DNA of 64,000 nt from the NCBI GenBank assembly GCA_016213205.1, contig JACRAZ010000042.1, positions 62,001 through 126,000 on the forward strand, read 5' to 3'. Source of the DNA: Burkholderiales bacterium. Its GTDB lineage: Bacteria > Pseudomonadota > Gammaproteobacteria > Burkholderiales > Burkholderiaceae_C. A program made the position numbers and the translations under genes. The notes below the pieces were generated by a model that saw only the letters and a list, made by a program, of their open reading frames with translations, made no database searches and was not told where the DNA came from. Below are positions 34,900 through 44,152 of this stretch, one piece after another. Position 1 is the stretch's first letter. Each line of letters opens with the position of its first letter.

Positions 34900-35333
34900 T
34901 GGCAAGCAAGACGATTCTGGCGATCCTGGGTCTGGCCGCGCTGGCCGCTGCGGGCTGGCATTACCGCGACACCGAGCCGCTGCGCAGCTTTCTGCACCCG
35001 GCGCGTGGGGCGGCCGGTGCTGCCGCGGGGGGCACGGGGGGCGCCGCGGGCCCGGGCCGCGGCGCCGCGGCGTCGCAGTTCAAGCTGCTGCGCAAGTGCG
35101 TGAAGGACGGCCAGCCCACCTACACCGACGATGCCTGCCCGCCCGGCAGCCAGGAGCAGCCGATGACCGGCGGTGCCGTCACCGTGCTGCCGGCCCTGCG
35201 CGAGGCGCCCACGCTGAAGCTGCCCAGTGCGGCCGGCCCGGCGGCCTCGGGCCCGTCGCTGCGCGAGGCGCTGCTGCCGCCCGGCAATGACAACCTGCGC
35301 GACAAGCGCATGGAACGGGTCATCCAGCAATGA
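34896..35333 (+). CDS. Small membrane-anchored protein with DUF4124-like segment
   Basis: 145 residues. An N-terminal hydrophobic helix (ILAILGLAALAAAGW) and a Gly/Ala-rich linker precede a KCVKDGQPTYTDDACPPGSQ segment, which matches the DUF4124 pattern with two Cys framing YTD. A charged C-terminus follows. Probably anchored in the inner membrane facing the periplasm. Function unknown. It overlaps both neighbours by four bases (ATGA), giving a three-gene unit with the exporter and the jacalin-like gene. Confidence 0.7.
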   Translation: MMASKTILAILGLAALAAAGWHYRDTEPLRSFLHPARGAAGAAAGGTGGAAGPGRGAAASQFKLLRKCVKDGQPTYTDDACPPGSQEQPMTGGAVTVLPALREAPTLKLPSAAGPAASGPSLREALLPPGNDNLRDKRMERVIQQ

Positions 35334-35836
35334 GGGCCCGCCACCCCAGCCGCCTGGCGGCCGCCCTGCTGGCCGTGCTGGCCCTGGCCCCGGCGGTGCA
35401 GGCCGGCGGGCTCACCGTGATGGGGCCCTCCGGGGGCTTTCGCGGCCGCGAGTTCTCGGAGTGCACGCTGGCCGGCACGGGCGAGCCGCGCACGATCACC
35501 GAGCTGCGTGTGCGGGCCGGCGCCTTCGTGGATGCGATCCAGCTCGTCTACAGCGACGGCAGCACCAGCCCCTGGCACGGCGGCCGCGGTGGCACGCTGC
35601 ACACCATGGTGCTGGCCCCGGACGAGCGCATCGTGGTCATCGGCGGCAAGTACGGCGACTTCATCGATTCGCTTTACGTCAGGACGAGCAAGGGCCGCAG
35701 CCAGGTCTTCGGTGGCCGGGGCGGCAAGGCGGTGTTCCATTACGCCGCGCCGCCGGGCATGTGGCTGCACGGGGTGTGGGGCCTGGCCGGCCGCCACGTC
35801 CAGGCGCTGGGCGCCTGCGTGTTCGACCCGCGTTGA
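35330..35836 (+). CDS. Secreted jacalin-like lectin-domain protein
   Basis: 168 residues. Signal peptide 1-25 (AALLAVLALAPAVQA). The rest is one jacalin-like beta-prism: MGPSGGFRGREFSE, ITELRVRAGAFVDAIQLVY, HGGRGGT, IGGKYGDFIDSLYVRT and FGGRGGKAVFHY. Jacalin domains bind carbohydrate, so it may coat surface polysaccharide or act with the neighbouring beta-helix protein. Its stop abuts the stop of that convergent gene without a gap. Confidence 0.78.
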   Translation: MRARHPSRLAAALLAVLALAPAVQAGGLTVMGPSGGFRGREFSECTLAGTGEPRTITELRVRAGAFVDAIQLVYSDGSTSPWHGGRGGTLHTMVLAPDERIVVIGGKYGDFIDSLYVRTSKGRSQVFGGRGGKAVFHYAAPPGMWLHGVWGLAGRHVQALGACVFDPR

Positions 35837-35839
35837 TCA
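35834..35839. other. Abutting convergent stop codons (TGATCA)
   Basis: The jacalin-like gene stop (35834-35836) and the complement stop of the beta-helix gene (35837-35839) touch and form a six-base palindrome, the same arrangement as at 23750-23755. Confidence 0.6.
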
Positions 35840-37768
35840 GAACCCCGCCGCCTTGGCCAGCGGCAGCCAGGTGGCCAGCGCCCCGAGGTCGGTGACCTGG
35901 CCGTTGAAGGCCGGCCCCAGCGCATACAGGCGCCCGCCCGCCGCGGCCAGGTAGGTTTGCGTGGCCGCGTAATAACGGTAGTAGTAGCCGGAGAGGCGGC
36001 CGCTTGTCACGTGGCCGGGCACGAGCTGCGGGTAGTGGCGTTCGGCGTAGTTGAACAGCCGGTCCGCGTCGGCCTCGCTGCCCAGCAGCGCGCCGGCGGT
36101 GGCGGTGCCGCTGCGCGGGGCGCCCAGCCGGTCTTCGCTGCCTTGCTGGGCCTGCGCCACCGCCATGCCGACGAGCGGGCTGCCCGCACGCGGCAGCAGC
36201 GCGCTGAGCACGCTGCTGGCCATGGCCGCAAGGCTGCTGCCATCCACCGCCCCCCCGGTGATCGGCGAGCTGCCGCTGCCCGCCACCGGCAGGCGCGAGG
36301 CGCTGCCTTCGGGCAGCGGGCTGCAGCCCTCGGCCGGCAGGGCACGGCCGCCGTTCCACCAGAAGTTGCCGTTCATCACGAGCGTGGCGTTGCCGTCCAG
36401 CAGGTTCAGCGGGCAGGGCACCACGCCACCGCTGCCGGCGCCGAAGCTGCCGCCCTCGGCGCTGAACAGGTTGTTCGCGATCGTGAGGTTGGCACTGCGC
36501 AGCACCTTGTTCACCGGCGCCGGGGCCCGTGCCCCCACGCCCCAGCAGGGGTCCACGGTCACGTAGTCCTGCACCGCGGCGTCCCAGAACTGGCAGTCGC
36601 TGCCGGCGCCGTCGGTGGCGCCGAGCACGCGGCTGTCGTGCACGCGAATCGCGTCGCCGCCATAGATGGTGCCGCCGTCGCTGGGCGGCTGGTAGGCCGT
36701 GGTGAAGACGATGCTGTTGCCCACCGCCACGCAGTCCTGGCAGCCCGAGAACTCCAGCGCCGCCTCGCGCGCATCGACGATCAGGTTGTTGCGCGCCACG
36801 GTGCGCAGGGCCTCGTAGTCCCAGCGGCCGTCGGCCGAGAAGTAGTAGGTGGCGTCGGTCTCCTCGCCGCCCAGCTCGACCCGGCGCACGCGGTAGAAGG
36901 TGTTGCTGTCGTAGAGCACGTCCACCGAGCCGCCCTTGGCCTCGATGCCGAGCCCGCCGCCGGTGCGCGCCACCAGGTTGCGGCAGAACGCGGCGCGGTG
37001 CACGCCCACGTTGTCGATGCCGTGGCGGGTGGTCTGGCTCACGCTGCTGTCCAGCACCCACAGGTCCTGGACCTGGTTGAACTTCATGCCGTCCATGCTG
37101 AGGCTCTCGCTCGTCTCGCCATCACGCTCGTGGCGGTCGAACAGGTTCTGCACCGTCACCCGCCGCACCAGGATGTGGTGCGAGGGCTCATAGCGGCCGT
37201 ACACGCTGGTGTCGAGCTGGCCATTGCGCAGCGCGCTCTGGCGTGCATCCAGCGCCGCACCGGCCACGTGGATGCCGGCCGCGGCCTGCAGCGGCTGCGG
37301 GTCGGCATGCGCCTGGCCGTTCCAGGTCCCCACCTGCGGTGGCCCGATCGTGAGGCCCTCGATCGCGATGTACGAAACCCCCAGCAGGTTGATGCCCTGG
37401 CCCAGCACGGTGGCGTTGGGCCGGCCATCGGCCGCCACGATCCAGATCGGGTGGGCCGGGCCGCGTTGCAGGCGCTGCGCGTAGACCTCGGTGCCCAGCG
37501 TGTCGGCATAGGTGCCCGGCGCCAGGCGGATGCGCACCGGCTGCGTGGGGTGGCGCGATTGCGCGGTGCGCAGCGCCTCGCGCAGGCCCGCGGTGCCCTG
37601 CGCGGGGCTGAGCTCGATCGTGACCCAGGCCGATTCGGCGATGCTGTCGACGAACGCGGTGTCCTGGCAGTTGGCGGCCTGGGCGCCGGCGCTGGCCAGG
37701 CACAGGACGAGGGCGATGCGGCCTTGCACGTGCAGGCGGCGGGACGGGTGCGAGGCGAAAGCGGACAC
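35837..37768 (-). CDS. Secreted right-handed parallel beta-helix protein with YYYRYY C-terminal domain
   Basis: 643 residues from a GTG with GGAG seven bases upstream; the frame continues about 39 residues further without a better start. Signal peptide near 1-30 (IALVLCLASAGAQAA). The body has repeated Asn/Ile-rich turns of a pectate-lyase-like beta-helix (IAIEGLTIG, NNLIVDA, NLTIANNLFS), with start phrases like RIRLAPGTYAD that mark the DUF1565/pectin-lyase fold. The last 80 residues (LFNYAERHYPQLVPG, SGYYYRYYAATQTYLAAAGG) form a separate module I recognise from secreted proteins of Betaproteobacteria. Likely a polysaccharide lyase or adhesin; catalytic residues were not identified. Confidence 0.75.
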   Translation of the reverse strand: MSAFASHPSRRLHVQGRIALVLCLASAGAQAANCQDTAFVDSIAESAWVTIELSPAQGTAGLREALRTAQSRHPTQPVRIRLAPGTYADTLGTEVYAQRLQRGPAHPIWIVAADGRPNATVLGQGINLLGVSYIAIEGLTIGPPQVGTWNGQAHADPQPLQAAAGIHVAGAALDARQSALRNGQLDTSVYGRYEPSHHILVRRVTVQNLFDRHERDGETSESLSMDGMKFNQVQDLWVLDSSVSQTTRHGIDNVGVHRAAFCRNLVARTGGGLGIEAKGGSVDVLYDSNTFYRVRRVELGGEETDATYYFSADGRWDYEALRTVARNNLIVDAREAALEFSGCQDCVAVGNSIVFTTAYQPPSDGGTIYGGDAIRVHDSRVLGATDGAGSDCQFWDAAVQDYVTVDPCWGVGARAPAPVNKVLRSANLTIANNLFSAEGGSFGAGSGGVVPCPLNLLDGNATLVMNGNFWWNGGRALPAEGCSPLPEGSASRLPVAGSGSSPITGGAVDGSSLAAMASSVLSALLPRAGSPLVGMAVAQAQQGSEDRLGAPRSGTATAGALLGSEADADRLFNYAERHYPQLVPGHVTSGRLSGYYYRYYAATQTYLAAAGGRLYALGPAFNGQVTDLGALATWLPLAKAAGF

Positions 37769-37821
37769 GGCAACACTCCGTGGCAGTGGTCGGCGTGCCC
37801 CGATTCTGCCGGCCAAGGGTG

Positions 37822-37901
37822 TGCGTACGCTGCCACCGTGGTGCGCCGTCAGCGCACTACTGCACTTTGTAGTTGGCGAAGCCATCGTGTTTGCGTACGC
37901 T
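37822..37901. promoter_or_regulatory. Two copies of TGCGTACGCT in a divergent promoter region
   Basis: The ten-mer, containing the palindrome GCGTACGC, occurs at 37822-37831 and 37892-37901, exactly 70 bases apart, between the divergent beta-helix and HD-GYP genes. ACTAC and GTAGT (around 37856-37873) form an inverted repeat between them. Paired sites about seven helical turns apart suit a dimeric regulator, perhaps with looping. Confidence 0.4.
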
Positions 37902-37982
37902 CACGCGCAATCAAGTGCAACGCAGGGCTGCGCAGGGTGGCGTCGAACACCCGCGCGGCCGCTCGGCAGGGAGGCCGAAGCG

Positions 37983-39248
37983 ATGGGAGCATTGCCACTG
38001 CAGGAACAGACGGGCCTGGCCAATCCGCACATGGTGTCCGCCATCATGCAGGCCAGCGGTTCCCGCACGTTCATCGCCACCCAGGACATCCTGGACGAGC
38101 GTGGCAACAAGCTCTGGGCGCGTGACCAGCCGGTGACGTATTCATTGCACCAGCGCCTGCTGGAGCGCAAGCTGAAGGCCCCGATCGAGTCCTGCCTGCG
38201 CGCGGAAGACGGCGTGACCGTGGTGCACCTGCGCGACGGCCTGCAGGCCTTCGTCGAATCCGACCATGCGCTCGCCCCGGCCGTGCGGCGCCATGCCGAG
38301 CTGCTGCTGCGCGAGGTGTCCTACCTGCCCTTGCACTCGGCCATGCAACTGCTGCTGACCACCGTGCAGACCACCCGGCCGGCGGTGTTCGACCATGCCG
38401 TGGCCTCGCTGGCGGTGGCCGGGGCCATGGCGGTGGAGGGCGGGCAGGAGCGCTTCGACCTGCGGCTGGCCATGCTGGGCGGCCTGCTGCACGACCTGGG
38501 CGAGATGTACCTCGACCCGCAGTACCTGGACATGTCACGCCCGCTGGACCTGCAGGGCTGGCGCCACGTGGTGTCGCACCCGCTGATCGGCCAGATGCTG
38601 ATCACCCAGCTCACCGACTACCCGCCCGCGCTGGCGGCAGCGGTGGCCCAGCACCACGAGCGGCTGGATGGCAGTGGCTACCCCGCGCGCAGTGCGGGCG
38701 CTGCCGTCTCGGACCTGGGCCGCCTGCTGGGGCTGGTGGAGGCCGCGCTGGGCATCACCGCGGCGCGGTCGGCGCCGCTGTCGCGCGCGGCGCTGGCGCT
38801 GCGCCTGGTGCCCGGCGAGTTCGACAACCGGGGTATCGGCTTCATCACCAGTGCGGCCCGTGCCGCGAACGAGAACCTCAGCGCCGCCTTGCAGGGCCAG
38901 GCCGGTGAAGGCCTGCCCGAGCGGCTGGCCGTGCTGTGCGGGCAGATCGATGCCGCAATGCTGATGGCCGAGCACATGGCCACCGGCCAGGCCCCGGCAG
39001 CCATCCGCCAGGTGTGCAACCGGCTGCAGCATCGGTTGCAGCGGCTGCAGGTGGGCACGCGGGCGATGGGCCTGTGGTCGCCGTTGGCCGGCAGTATGCA
39101 GCCGCTGGACTGGTTCGAGCTGCAGGCCGCGCGCCGCGAGCTGGAGTTCCGCCTCGGCAGCATCCGCCAGGAGTGCCTGTGGTCGCACACCGGCCTCAGC
39201 GCCGAGGAAGAGAAGGCGCTCGAGCCGCTCTGGGCCGCGCTCGGCTGA
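37983..39248 (+). CDS. HD-GYP-type phosphodiesterase-like protein with altered HD motif
   Basis: 421 residues. The N-terminal 130 residues have no clear domain. The HD domain shows FDHAVASLAVAGAM, LLHDLGEMYLDPQYL, HPLIGQML and the GYP signature QHHERLDGSGYPARS, the set expected for cyclic-di-GMP phosphodiesterases. The usual HDxGK reads HDLGE, so a conserved Lys is Glu. The C-terminal 130 residues are helical. No receiver or membrane segment is present, so activity may be controlled by the N-terminal region. Activity is uncertain because of the substitution. Confidence 0.75.
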   Translation: MGALPLQEQTGLANPHMVSAIMQASGSRTFIATQDILDERGNKLWARDQPVTYSLHQRLLERKLKAPIESCLRAEDGVTVVHLRDGLQAFVESDHALAPAVRRHAELLLREVSYLPLHSAMQLLLTTVQTTRPAVFDHAVASLAVAGAMAVEGGQERFDLRLAMLGGLLHDLGEMYLDPQYLDMSRPLDLQGWRHVVSHPLIGQMLITQLTDYPPALAAAVAQHHERLDGSGYPARSAGAAVSDLGRLLGLVEAALGITAARSAPLSRAALALRLVPGEFDNRGIGFITSAARAANENLSAALQGQAGEGLPERLAVLCGQIDAAMLMAEHMATGQAPAAIRQVCNRLQHRLQRLQVGTRAMGLWSPLAGSMQPLDWFELQAARRELEFRLGSIRQECLWSHTGLSAEEEKALEPLWAALG

Positions 39249-39351
39249 CGCCGCCCCGTCGGGCGCCCTGTTTTTGGGCCATGATCCGGGAGTCAGTGGC
39301 GGCGCGCCCACGCGCGCCGCGAGCCCTGCCTTACCCTCTGGAGAACCATCG

Positions 39352-42300
39352 ATGTCTGCACTCGGCAACTACAGCCCCGCAGCGGTCAGCGCCGTCAAGG
39401 CCATCTCGTACACCTTCCGTGCCGCGCCCACGGCCGATATCGTGCTGTGGGCCGTCAACAGCTTCAATGCCGGCGGCAGCCCGGCCCAGTTGCTGGACAC
39501 CGTGTTCAACCTGTCGGTGCCGCAATCGCCGTTCTCGGCCTACGCCGCGAGCTCGACCAACGCCGCGTTCTGCACCGCCTTCGTCGAGAACTTCACCTTC
39601 GGCAGCGGCATCAGCAATGCCACCAAGGCCGCCTGGGCCAGCGAACTGGTGACGCTGCTGGCGGCCTACCCGTCGCGGGGTGCGTTCACGGTGGCCGTGA
39701 TCGGGCTGATCGACAACTACAGCGGCAGCGATGCCGACATCCTGGCGCTGAAGAACACGCTGGCCGCCCGTGCCGAGGCCGCGGCGGCCTATGCACAGTC
39801 GCCCGCCGGCGCGGTGTACGACGGGCAGGGCTGGACCCAGTTGCTCGCACCGCTGCTGCCGCCGCCCACACCCACCTATGCGCTCAGCGCCAACGTCAGC
39901 AGTGTCAACGAAGGCGGCACCATCCTCTACACGCTGCAGACCACCAACGTGGCGGCCGGCAGCAGCATCGCCTACACGCTGGCCGGCACCGGCATCACGG
40001 CCGGCGACGTGGTGCTGGGCCAGCTCGGCGGCACCATGGTGATCAACAACGCCGGCGTGGGCACGGCGGTCGTCACCCTGGTGAGCGACCAGCTCACCGA
40101 AGGCACCGAAACCCTGCGCCTGCTGCTGAGCAACGGCCAGGGCCAGGTGGACGTCACGGTCAACGACACCAGCGTCGCGCCGCCGCCGCCGGCCACCTAT
40201 GCGCTGTCGGCCAACGGCACCGCGCGTGACGAGGGCACCGATGTCGTCATCACGCTGACCACCACCAACCTGGCCGCCGGCACGGTGGTGAACTACACGC
40301 TGTCGGGCAGCGGGCTCACCACCGCCGACCTGGCCAGCGGCGTGCTGTCGGGCAGCTTCATCGTCGGCGGGCAGGGCACGGCCAGCGCCATCATCGGCCT
40401 GGTGGCCGACGCGCTGACCGAAGGCACCGAGACCCTGCGCCTGCAACTGACCGGCGGCCTGGGCCAGATCGACGTGACGATCAACGACACCAGCCTCACG
40501 CCGGCGCCGGTGGGCACGCCCGACACGGTGATCGTGGCCGACAACATGGCCAACAACGCCGCCCATGCGCCGGGCTCGGCCGCCGAGGGCGAGATCGCCA
40601 TCAACACCTACCTGAACCACGACCTGCTGAACCAGGCCGGCGTGGACGACGTGCGCATGACGATCGTCGCGCTCAAGGCCACCAACGCCACGGCCGGAGC
40701 ACCGGCCGACAACACCAACCAGAGCGCCGACCGTGCCAACGTGCCGCAGGTGAGCAACCAGACGCTGTTCACCTTCGACACCGGGCTGCTGACCGACCGC
40801 GTGGACTACAGCGCCGAGACGGGCAAGATCGTCGCGGTGATCAGCATCGAGCTGCCACCGGCCACGCAGTACGTGCTGGTCAACGACAACGGCACCGACA
40901 ACGTCTTCAATCAGGCCACCGACCGCATCGACACGCTCAAGCATGTCGAGGAGGTGGTGGCCTCAGCCGGTGGCGGCGTGCTCGACCTGACGAACTCCGA
41001 GACCGAGTGGCTGATCAACTTCAGCCGCAACTTCACCCCGGCCACCGACATCAACACCACCACCGACCGGGCCACCCACCGCATCGAGATCAGCAACCTG
41101 CTGACCGGCGTGCCCTACGAGCGCAGCTACATCGACTACCGCGACGGGGGCCAGAACGCCAACGCCCTGCAGCCCACGGCCGCCTGGACCAGCGTGCAGG
41201 GCAGCGACCATGCCGAGACGCTGGTGTTCACCAGCCACGAGTCGCTGGAGGCGCGCACCAACGTGCTGCGCGGCGGCAACAACAGCGTGAAGTTCAACGA
41301 GCTCACGCGCAGCATCCTGGTGGATGTGAGCCTCACGCCCTGGGTGGCCAGCACCAACCTGGCCGACAACACCAACAGCACCGGCACCATCACCGCCACC
41401 ACCACCTTCACCAATGGTGACGGCGTCACGCCGCTGTCGGGCAACACCAACGTCATCAGCTCGCACACGCCGGACAACAACATCGCCGCCGGCAGCCTGG
41501 CGATCGTCGCGTCGCAGGACGCCGAGGACGCCATCAGCTTCGCCAGCAGCCCCTTGCCCAAGTGGTTCGTGCTCGGGCAATCGAGCGGCGGCACCGACAG
41601 CGTCGGCGTGCGCCTGGCCGCAGGCCCGTCCACCAACGCGCTGCAGCTCAGCGGGTTCGAGTTCCTGCGCGACAACGGCGCCTCTGACGATGTCTACGAG
41701 ATCAGCAGCATCTTCAAGGCCACGCAGGGCAGCCCGCGGCTCACCGACGGCGTTGCCAACGACCACGACACCATCCGCCTGGCCACCGAGGCGCTGGGCT
41801 CCTCGGCCGTGGGCGGCGCGGTGGGGGCGGTGAACCTGGGCACGCTCATCGGCGCGGCGCCGGGCTTCAATGTCGATTTCGACGTGCTGGACCTCAGTGC
41901 CGTCACCGCCAGCGCGCTGCTTGCCACGGGCACGGCGGGCACCGACGACGAGCTCGTCGTGGGCCCGCTGGGCACGCTGGGCGCGGTGGCGCAGTTCGAG
42001 ACCCTGGTGCTGACCAACAGCTCCAACGACAAGGGCAACGTGCTCACGCTGGACCTGGACGCCGGCGTGGTGAAGGCCGGCGCCACCACCTTGTTCGCCT
42101 ACGGCGGCTCGGTGCTCAGTGCCGGCGGCCTGGTCTACAACACCGCCGGCCAGGCCGGTGCCGTGGCGCCGATGAACACCGGCATGCACATCACCGTGGT
42201 CGACACCACCGCCGGCCCGGGCGGCACGCTCTGGGGCGGCAGCGCGGCCGACCTGCTGACCGGCGGCGCCGGCAACGACATCCTGCGTGGCGGCAACGGC

Positions 42301-43227
42301 AACGACACCCTCAGCGGCGGCGTTCCGCCCGGCAACCCGAGCTTCGCCGAGACCTGGACCTTCACGATCAGCGGCACGCCCGATGCGGTGGCCAACCCCT
42401 CGAACCGGATCACGATCGCGATGACGATCGACGGCACCGGCCTCACGCTGGCCGAAGCGCCCGGCGATGACACGAGCTACGGCGACGGCAACGGCACCTT
42501 CGCCGACGGCACGGCCACCGCACTTATCGGCACCGCGATGGCGGCGCTGATCAACGCCAACCTGGCCACCATCAACGCCGGCCCGGGCACCGGCACGCTC
42601 ACCGGCGCCAGCTTCAATGCCGGCAACAACCAGGTGACCCTGACCTTCGCGGCGGGTGTCAACGCCAACGATGCGGTGACCTTCCTGCTGGCCAGCGGGG
42701 CGTCGCCCGACGGCGGCAACTTCGCGCTCTCGGCCGGCGTCAACGTGAACGGCGGCAACGGCGGCAATGACACCTTCGTGTTCGAGAAGACCGGTGCGCT
42801 CAACGGCTCCGACCTGATCAACAACTTCACCGCCGCATCGGACAAGCTCGATGTCTCGGCCTTCGCCGGGGCGGCGATCTCGGCCGCCTCGACCTCGATC
42901 AACGCCACCACCGGGGGCACGTTCGCGGGCGTGGCCACCACGGCCGAGTTCATCTACAACAAGGCCCTGGGCCAGATCTCCACGGCCGACTTCGCCACTA
43001 CGGCCACCGCGGGCAAGTTTGCGCTGCCCGACGGCACGCGTTGCGTGGTGGCGGTCACGGCCGACCCCACCGGTGCCCGGGGCGACGCGGCCAACACCGC
43101 GGTGTCGCTGTACTTCGTGGAGAACGGCGCGGCGGCGGGCCTGGGGGACCTGTCGGTGTCGCTGGTGGGCACCATCACCGGCCCGGTGGAGCTGACGCTG
43201 GGCGAGATCTACACCGCGCTGACCTGA
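39352..43227 (+). CDS. Large secreted RTX protein with Calx-beta repeats
   Basis: 1291 residues, no Sec signal peptide, as expected for type I secretion. An N-terminal helical region (1-165) is followed by two Calx-beta-like repeats at about 175-385, each ending LTEGTETLRL...NDTS. A long beta-rich, Asn/Thr-rich body follows. Calcium-binding RTX nonapeptides at about 963-990 (GGAGNDILRGGNGNDTLSGG) are split by about 150 residues from a last NGGNGGNDTFVFEK. It ends with an SLVGTITG region that may carry the secretion signal. Probably an S-layer-like or adhesive surface protein. The T1SS genes are not in the window. Confidence 0.8.
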   Translation: MSALGNYSPAAVSAVKAISYTFRAAPTADIVLWAVNSFNAGGSPAQLLDTVFNLSVPQSPFSAYAASSTNAAFCTAFVENFTFGSGISNATKAAWASELVTLLAAYPSRGAFTVAVIGLIDNYSGSDADILALKNTLAARAEAAAAYAQSPAGAVYDGQGWTQLLAPLLPPPTPTYALSANVSSVNEGGTILYTLQTTNVAAGSSIAYTLAGTGITAGDVVLGQLGGTMVINNAGVGTAVVTLVSDQLTEGTETLRLLLSNGQGQVDVTVNDTSVAPPPPATYALSANGTARDEGTDVVITLTTTNLAAGTVVNYTLSGSGLTTADLASGVLSGSFIVGGQGTASAIIGLVADALTEGTETLRLQLTGGLGQIDVTINDTSLTPAPVGTPDTVIVADNMANNAAHAPGSAAEGEIAINTYLNHDLLNQAGVDDVRMTIVALKATNATAGAPADNTNQSADRANVPQVSNQTLFTFDTGLLTDRVDYSAETGKIVAVISIELPPATQYVLVNDNGTDNVFNQATDRIDTLKHVEEVVASAGGGVLDLTNSETEWLINFSRNFTPATDINTTTDRATHRIEISNLLTGVPYERSYIDYRDGGQNANALQPTAAWTSVQGSDHAETLVFTSHESLEARTNVLRGGNNSVKFNELTRSILVDVSLTPWVASTNLADNTNSTGTITATTTFTNGDGVTPLSGNTNVISSHTPDNNIAAGSLAIVASQDAEDAISFASSPLPKWFVLGQSSGGTDSVGVRLAAGPSTNALQLSGFEFLRDNGASDDVYEISSIFKATQGSPRLTDGVANDHDTIRLATEALGSSAVGGAVGAVNLGTLIGAAPGFNVDFDVLDLSAVTASALLATGTAGTDDELVVGPLGTLGAVAQFETLVLTNSSNDKGNVLTLDLDAGVVKAGATTLFAYGGSVLSAGGLVYNTAGQAGAVAPMNTGMHITVVDTTAGPGGTLWGGSAADLLTGGAGNDILRGGNGNDTLSGGVPPGNPSFAETWTFTISGTPDAVANPSNRITIAMTIDGTGLTLAEAPGDDTSYGDGNGTFADGTATALIGTAMAALINANLATINAGPGTGTLTGASFNAGNNQVTLTFAAGVNANDAVTFLLASGASPDGGNFALSAGVNVNGGNGGNDTFVFEKTGALNGSDLINNFTAASDKLDVSAFAGAAISAASTSINATTGGTFAGVATTAEFIYNKALGQISTADFATTATAGKFALPDGTRCVVAVTADPTGARGDAANTAVSLYFVENGAAAGLGDLSVSLVGTITGPVELTLGEIYTALT

Positions 43228-43343
43228 CGGCGCACCGGCGGCCGCCGCCGCCGGTTCATCCGGGTGCAGGGTGCGGGCCGATCCGCGGCTGGTGCACACT
43301 GCGCCGGTGCCGTTGCACCCCATGTCTCGGAGGATTGGCATCG

Positions 43344-43892
43344 ATGCGTCAGGAACAGACCTTGTCCCCGGCCGTTTGGCTGGCCAGCGGGCCGATCGTC
43401 ATCCACAACGCGGCCTCGGTGCTGCAGGCCTTCCAGCCCGGCACGACCCGCGTCGTGCGCTTCATCGGCCCGCACCGGCTCTACCGGGCCGCGGGCTGGG
43501 ATGCCAAGAGCGGCCGCATGGCCTCGGCCTACGGCAGCTGGTGGGCCGACGAGCACGCCCTCGCGCAGATCGGGGCGCGCATCGAGCGCTTCGAGGGCTT
43601 CCTGCCGCCGGAGCTGCTCAAGCGCGCCTGGCCCGCGCAATTCCGTGGCGCCGCGGCGCTGTGCGAGGACTGGAACGACCTGCGCGAGATGTTCCGCCTG
43701 GACCTGCCGCCGCGGGAGGAACTCACCGGCGTGGTGGGGCTGGCCGCGCCGCAGCCGCAGCGCTCGACGCTGGACCCCGCCCAGCGCCGCACGCCGCTGC
43801 TGGCCGGGGGCGGCGAGCAGGTGTTCTTCAAGCGCACCCCGGCGCTCAATGCGATCAACCCGCTGTGGGTGCACGCCGAAACCCTGTGGTGA
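43344..43892 (+). CDS. Hypothetical protein with LYR...GSWW motif
   Basis: 182 residues, not recognised. GGAGG lies 10 bases before the ATG. Features: a short N-terminus, a predicted alpha/beta core with VVRFIGPHRLYRAAGWDAKS and ASAYGSWWADEHALAQIG, then LCEDWNDLREMFRLDLPP and a C-terminal VFFKRTPALNAINPLW. No signal peptide or membrane segment. The LYR...GSWW arrangement recalls nucleotide- or NAD-binding toxin folds, but I cannot assign it. It sits alone between two secreted-protein genes. Confidence 0.6.
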   Translation: MRQEQTLSPAVWLASGPIVIHNAASVLQAFQPGTTRVVRFIGPHRLYRAAGWDAKSGRMASAYGSWWADEHALAQIGARIERFEGFLPPELLKRAWPAQFRGAAALCEDWNDLREMFRLDLPPREELTGVVGLAAPQPQRSTLDPAQRRTPLLAGGGEQVFFKRTPALNAINPLWVHAETLW

Positions 43893-44051
43893 GACCCCTC
43901 GCCCAGGGGGGCGCCGGCCCCGGTTTGACGAACGGCCAGCCGGCGCGGACGGGCGGCAGCGTGCGCGACAACTGATTACAGATGAAGTGAGCGTCGCTGC
44001 CAAAGAATGAGCACAGGGTTCGGGAGGACCGGTGTTCACAGGCTCGACAGG

Positions 44052-44067
44052 CCCCGGGTTGCCGGGG
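44052..44067 (+). other. Hairpin in the leader region of the secreted beta-helix gene
   Basis: CCCCGG, loop GTTG, CCGGGG: a perfect six-base-pair stem about 85 bases before the ATG in a 260-base intergenic stretch. Otherwise that stretch shows no clear promoter. Confidence 0.25.
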
Positions 44068-44152
44068 TGGGGCCGCTGCATGCCGGATGCCGTGAGCGAT
44101 CGAGCCGCCGACCTTCATCGCAATCGACGGGCGCATCGCCCCGGAGGAATCA

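Noticed and set aside
39352-43227. Possible CRISPR-like or microsatellite repeats in the Thr/Asn-rich gene
   Set aside because: The repeats are coding, irregular and in frame; they encode Calx-beta and RTX units, not spaced direct repeats.
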